From the NCBI GenBank assembly GCA_963989245.1, contig OZ022345.1:45004470-45068469 (forward strand): a DNA stretch of 64,000 nt, given 5' to 3'. The notes beneath the pieces are model-generated. The model did no database searches, was not told the origin of the DNA, and saw only the letters and a program-made list of their open reading frames with translations. The position numbers and the translations under genes are program-made. The stretch is from Nansenia antarctica. Lineage: Eukaryota > Chordata > Actinopteri > Argentiniformes > Microstomatidae. Shown here in pieces: positions 59,553 to 64,000 of the stretch; position 1 is the stretch's first letter, and every line of letters begins with the position of its first letter.

Positions 59553-60548
59553 CTGCAAAAGGTCAATCAGAGAAGCAGAATTAACCATAGCCCATCTGAA
59601 ATCGAATAAATCTTATCTCTGAATAAAATAGTGTTTCAGGATAAAACATGACTGAAATGTGAAGTACACAGATTTTTCTGAGAAAATCAGTTAATATACT
59701 ATACAGTTTACAGAAAAAAATAAACAGAACATGTCGTGCTGGGTAGATGACATGCTAAGTAAATTAACATGATGAATATTCAGCAAAAAGCACAGTAAGA
59801 AAAAAACAAGTCATCTCATTTATTTGTGGATGGGCTCCGATGGTAGTGATGTATGACCCTAGTTAGAGGCGGTGATTTCCAATTTTGTGTGATTGACGCA
59901 GATGGGTGCGACTGGATGATGATAGAATGAAATTACCCCTAAATTACATGCACTCCAAGAATCAGAACATCCTGCTTTCATAAATAAGATGGCATCCCTT
60001 ATATACAGAAAATGAATCATCCCCCATAGAAAGAAATGTAAAATGGACCATCAAGAATGCTACTAATGAACAACACAAGACAGCAGAGTTGAGAGTCTCC
60101 TCTGTGTTGAGTGAAAATTCAAAACAACGATGCTTGAGAAAACACCATGCAAGATTTTTATCACCAACTAATGAGCTGTTTAAGGTTGTCATCGACATAA
60201 AAACATAATCACTGACACGCTTTTGAATAAACTAATTTAAAAAATGTTCATCCATAAAAACCCAAGTCTATATTTATCTTGTCTATAATGCTATATGTGA
60301 GTCACCATGCACTGGTCACATACCACTTATGTCCAAACAACACAAATACAATCCCACTCCATCTCTAATGTAAATCCCAAAAGGAAAATCAGCTGAGGCT
60401 GAATGACATGTGGATGGGTAGCAGCATGGGGCAGTAAGGTGCATTGTGGATGTGATATACGGTAGTGATATAGACCATACACTGGCTGAAATGGAGCCGG
60501 ATGGACAGGGAGGGTCTCTGGAAGCAGCTAGAGAGGTGAGGGACCTAC

Positions 60549-60662
60549 TTGCAGCGTGGTTTGTTAAGGGCAGTGATAGTGCACATCCCTTCATTCTGAC
60601 AGAAGTAATCACATGGGTTGGCCAGCTCATCACAACGTTGGTTCTTGAACCCTGATGTACAG
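60549..60662 (-). CDS. lrp1b: LRP1B, EGF-repeat exon
   Basis: A 114-bp exon from an acceptor (TGTTTTACAG) to a GTAGGT donor. It starts with one base of a codon and ends with two. It encodes CTSGFKNQRCDELANPCDYF then CQNEGMCTITALNKPRC. The first part closes one EGF repeat. NPC...FC...MC...RC supplies four cysteines of the next repeat, finished by the following exon (KC...QC) to give the full set of six. This is extracellular, just outside the membrane. The next exon upstream was not found before the right edge. Confidence 0.92.
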
Positions 60663-60924
60663 CTGTAAAACATTATTGTGGGGTGATGAAACGGCCAGAT
60701 AAGATGGCACTGTATGTGAACCCCCTCAGAGGTATGGATGAAAATAAGATAAGTTGTGTTTGTGCCAACATCATGACAAAAAAATGGTCCCTCAGATAGG
60801 TATCTTTTCACTATGATTATTTACTGTATCATTAATAGACACAGTATTATCATATTTTGAAATATCATAAACATGATATTACAGAACATAATCAAGACAG
60901 GTCTGCTATGTAATATAGCATATA

Positions 60925-61375
60925 CAGTGAGGGAAAGAAGTATTGAACACTTCAACATTTTGTCCAGTAAATGTATTTCCAATGAGCCTATTCAAGTGGA
61001 ATTTGCAACATACTTTGGTATTAACTCAAACAATCCAGACAAAAAATCTAAACATTAAAGTCCATATGTAAATAAAGTTGTGTGTAATAAAGTGGAATGA
61101 AACAGGAACAAAGTATTGAACACACTAACATTTCCTTCACTTGGAATCAGAGTTTTGGCTAAAATTCGCTTTGCTCTGCGTCATTTGGAGCTGTGAGAAC
61201 GCGCAGTCACTCCCGGAGCAAACAACCGACGCATGCTCCGCTTGAAAAGGGTGGTTTCGCTCCGGTTATAAACGACGCATCGAGGCTGTCCATAGCAAAT
61301 TTCACTTGAATAGGCTCATTGGAAACACTTAACTGGACAAAATGTTGATGTGTTCAATACTTATTTCCCCCACTG
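60925..61375. mobile_element. 451-bp Tc1-derived MITE in an lrp1b intron
   Basis: The left end CAGTGAGGGAAAGAAGTATT and right end TACTTATTTCCCCCACTG are inverted repeats flanked by TA (60923-60924 and 61376-61377). Inner parts such as CATTTTGTCCAGT and CCAATGAGCCTATTCAAGTG are also mirrored at 61300-61350, giving the long inverted repeats usual for fish Tc1-like elements. No transposase. Confidence 0.85.
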
Positions 61376-61589
61376 TATGCATGTACGTTCTCACATGATT
61401 TAATTAAGGTACAAGGATGTTAAAGAAAAACAACAACCACAAACATAAGCTTTTCTCAAATGATGCTTTGTGCACAGTACAGTATATGCTGTGAGGGCTT
61501 ATCAAAACAAAGCATGCCTGGTTTATGTCTATATTCAGTGAATTTATTATTATATAGTTTTGATTATTTCGAAGACCTTTTGACTGTAA

Positions 61590-63126
61590 CAGTCATGGCC
61601 AAACATATTGGCACTTCTGTCAGATAATGCACTACTTCTCCCAGAAAATTGTTGCAATTACAAATGCTTTGGTATTCACATGTTTATTTATTTTTGTTTG
61701 CATTGGAACAACACAAAAAAGCTGAGAAAAAAAGCCAAATCAAAATAAAGATATCATTCTACACAGAACTTCAGAACTGGACAAAATTATTGGCAACAAT
61801 TGTAAGAAATAATTGTATTTCAAGCATGTAATGCTCCTTTCATTTGTATTTAAACTCACCTGTAATAAAAGCCGGGTAATATAGAAATCACACTTGCAAC
61901 CATTTAAAATGGAGAAAGGTTGACTCAACCTTTGTGTTGTGTGTCTGTATGTACCACATTGAGCATGGAGAAAAGAAAGAAGAGTAAAGAATTGTCTGAG
62001 GAAAAGCATGAACATGCATGGACCATCTCCATCTCCAGGGAGCTTAATGTTCCTGTGTCCACTGTGCACAACATCAAGAGGTTTATGTCATCAAGATGTT
62101 TATGTCATCAAGAAGCACTGTAGCTAACCTCCTTGGACATGGATGGAAGAGAAAAAATCATGAAAGATTGCAAGGATTTTTTCGAATGGTAGATAAAAAA
62201 AACTCCAGCTGAACTGCAGGCACAGGGTACAACAGTTGCACTATCGCCATCTGAATGATATGGGACGCTAGGAGAACTCCACTGCTGACACAGAGACATA
62301 AAAAAGCCAGACTGGAGTTGGCAAAACCAGGGGAAGCCAATTGAATTCTGGGAGAACGTCCTATGGACAGATGAGACCAAAATAGAGCTTTTTGGTAAAT
62401 CACATCATTGTACTGTTCACAGAAAACAAAATGAGGCCTTCAAAGAAAAGTACACGGTCCCTACAGTCAAACATGGTGGAGGTTCACTGATGTTTTGTGG
62501 TTGCTTTGCTGCTTCTGGCACTGGATGCCTTGACTGTGTGCATGGTATCATAACATCTGAAGACTACCAAAGACTTTTGGGGGGCAATATAGGGCCCAGT
62601 GTCAGTGTCTCCGTCAGAGGTCATGGGTCTTCCCGCAAGACAATGATCCAAAGCATACTTCAAAAAGCACCCAGAAATGGTTTAAGACAAAGCACTGGAG
62701 AGTTCTGAAGCGGCCAGCAATGAGTCCAGATCTAAATCCCATAGAACACCTGTGGAGTGAAACAGCAGTTGAGAGAAGGCACCCCAAATGTGAGAAACCT
62801 GGAGCAGTAGGCAACAGAAGAGTGGTCCAAAATTCCAGTAGAAAGATGTAAGAAACTCATTCATGATTACCGGAAGAGATTGGTTTCAGTTATTATTCCC
62901 AAAGGGTGTACTACCAAATATTAAGTTGCCAATAATTTAGTCCAGTGCATTTTTGGAGTTCTATGTGGAATGATATCAAATTTTGCTTTTTTCTCTGCTT
63001 TTTTGTGTTGTTCCAATACAAACAAAAGTGAGAATACCAAACCATTTGTAATTGCAACAATTTTCTGGGAGAAGTGGTGCATTATCTGACAGAAGTGCAG
63101 GGGTGCCAATATTTTTGGTCATGACT
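61590..63126 (+). mobile_element. Tc1-like DNA transposon, about 1.5 kb, in an lrp1b intron
   Basis: The left end CAGTCATGGCCAAACATATT and right end AATATTTTTGGTCATGACT are long imperfect inverted repeats of more than 150 bp. They share internal blocks CAGATAATGCACTACTTCTC and AGAAAATTGTTGCAATTACA. TA lies at the right flank; the left TA carries a change. Its gene is described at 61950-62925. Confidence 0.88.
61950..62925 (+). pseudogene. Tc1-like DDE transposase, inactivated
   Basis: The plus strand holds, in broken frames, the N-terminal DNA-binding start (KRKKSKELSEEKHEHAW, then a helix-turn-helix region ending VSTVHNIKRF), and the catalytic domain: an LWTDETKIELFG-like block (62350-62395), HGGGSLMFCGCFAASGTG, a QDNDPKHTS-like block after a frameshift (62640-62670) and PAMSPDLNPIEHLWSE (62716-62762). 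The two Asp regions and the Glu of the DDE triad are recognisable. Several frameshifts and stops, for example near 62121, destroy the gene. It would have cut and pasted its own element at TA sites. Confidence 0.85.
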
Positions 63127-64000
63127 ATATCAGAAAATTACTATTTGAATGGGGGGTATTTCTGCCTGTAGAGTCAGTGTGGCCACGATAAGATATGAAT
63201 TTACTCTGTTATAGTTTAGGGTCAAACATTATGATTTCTTGACACAGACATATCCATCATCCCACATAATCTATGTGCCTTGCAGCCAATGAATAAACCA
63301 CATTATCAAGATCAGTTAACCTCATGGAAAACGAAATGGGATCATTTGCATAGAAATTGAATCTGTCCCTTGAATTGTGCCAGTCTTGGCCACAACATTT
63401 CGTTTTAACTACAATGAACAATGGACAGTAAAATTATTGTGTAACACGGTTCCTTTTCAGCTGGATTTCCAATTTTCTTTTACAACACCAACAGTCTTTA
63501 ACATTGAACCACACTTGATTATAGCCAAGTTGAAATTAATTTTTGTGGACCACCACAACATTTGAGAATTATTTCTCATGACTGATTCCCTCAGGTCACC
63601 TGCCTAGCTTTTGTCCTCTGCATATCATTGCCATTGAGGTCATGCTGCTCATAGCTTTTGTAATACAAGTGTACCACGCATATCAAAACAGGACAGACTT
63701 CTAAAACCTACTACAGAAAAGAGAGAGTTCAAAATCACTCTAAACTGGGAAAAGAACAGTGTTCTATGTTCTGAAGAGTGATGTTTAAGGAGTGTGAGTG
63801 GATAGGTACTTCACATTTCTATCACTCTACCCCATGCAGAGCTGTTTTACCTTGCCAGAGAGCGCCAGGCACCGATATTTCTAAAGCTCTACTTTAAAAC
63901 CTTGACTTCAAAATCTCAAGGTACATTCAAGTGTGACTCACTCTCTCATTGTGGCCCTGCGTCACAGCCCATGCTGCGACATAACCATCACCCAATAGTG
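63127..64000. other. lrp1b intron, no exon recognised
   Basis: Searched on the minus strand for the EGF exon expected next upstream; none with six-cysteine spacing and matching phase was found. Nothing else is supported. Confidence 0.45.

Noticed and set aside
63842..64000. Further lrp1b exon at the right edge
   Set aside because: A minus-strand frame is open near 63941-64000, but it has no cysteine pattern and no acceptor or donor fitting the phase of the exon at 60662.

Overview
The window is typical ray-finned fish (teleost) genomic DNA, with one recognisable host gene and a great deal of mobile DNA. The evidence for a teleost is the mix of elements: L2-like and jockey/CR1/Rex-like LINE tails, several Tc1/mariner-type DNA transposons and MITEs, a tRNA-derived SINE, and long di- and trinucleotide microsatellites. 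Species cannot be read from the sequence.

The only host gene I can support is the 3' end of an LRP1B-type LDL-receptor-related protein gene on the minus strand. Six consecutive coding exons lie between 60662 and 55457. They carry the last EGF repeat, the transmembrane helix and the cytoplasmic tail with two NPxY motifs. All splice phases agree and the reading frame ends at a stop codon, with candidate poly(A) signals downstream (55231-55226 and 54465-54460). The gene continues beyond the right edge of the window. Its introns carry LINE tails, a 451-bp MITE and a decayed Tc1-like transposon.

From 1 to about 54300 I see no host gene. This is 3'-flanking intergenic DNA. Its content is: LINE fragments at 1860-2705, 8755-8900, 14424-17570, 20168-21976 and 53042-53203; a 1.1-kb element with 70-bp terminal inverted repeats at 8969-10100; a hAT-like element at 14689-15276 inside an L2 tail; minisatellites near 7957-8180 and 19231-19522; a SINE at 23105; and (GT)n and (TC)n tracts near 23.8 and 24.3 kb. 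The most complex part is 29031-39139.

That 10-kb island contains several copies of one Tc1/mariner-type family with TA flanks and ends starting CAGTTTTTCTC. Remnants of a transposase C-terminus (ARENIACDVDEVLWP) are visible in it. One copy was hit by an R2-type LINE with a restriction-like endonuclease, and that LINE was itself hit by a 985-bp (ATT)-tailed retroelement. A second copy was hit by an L2-like LINE tail that holds a 125-bp palindromic MITE. A related element at 38101-39139 contains a 220-bp inverted repeat built around TTAGGG-like telomeric repeats. The R2-type LINE is the best preserved coding unit in the island: outside the insertion it reads as about 1125 codons with a single in-frame TGA.
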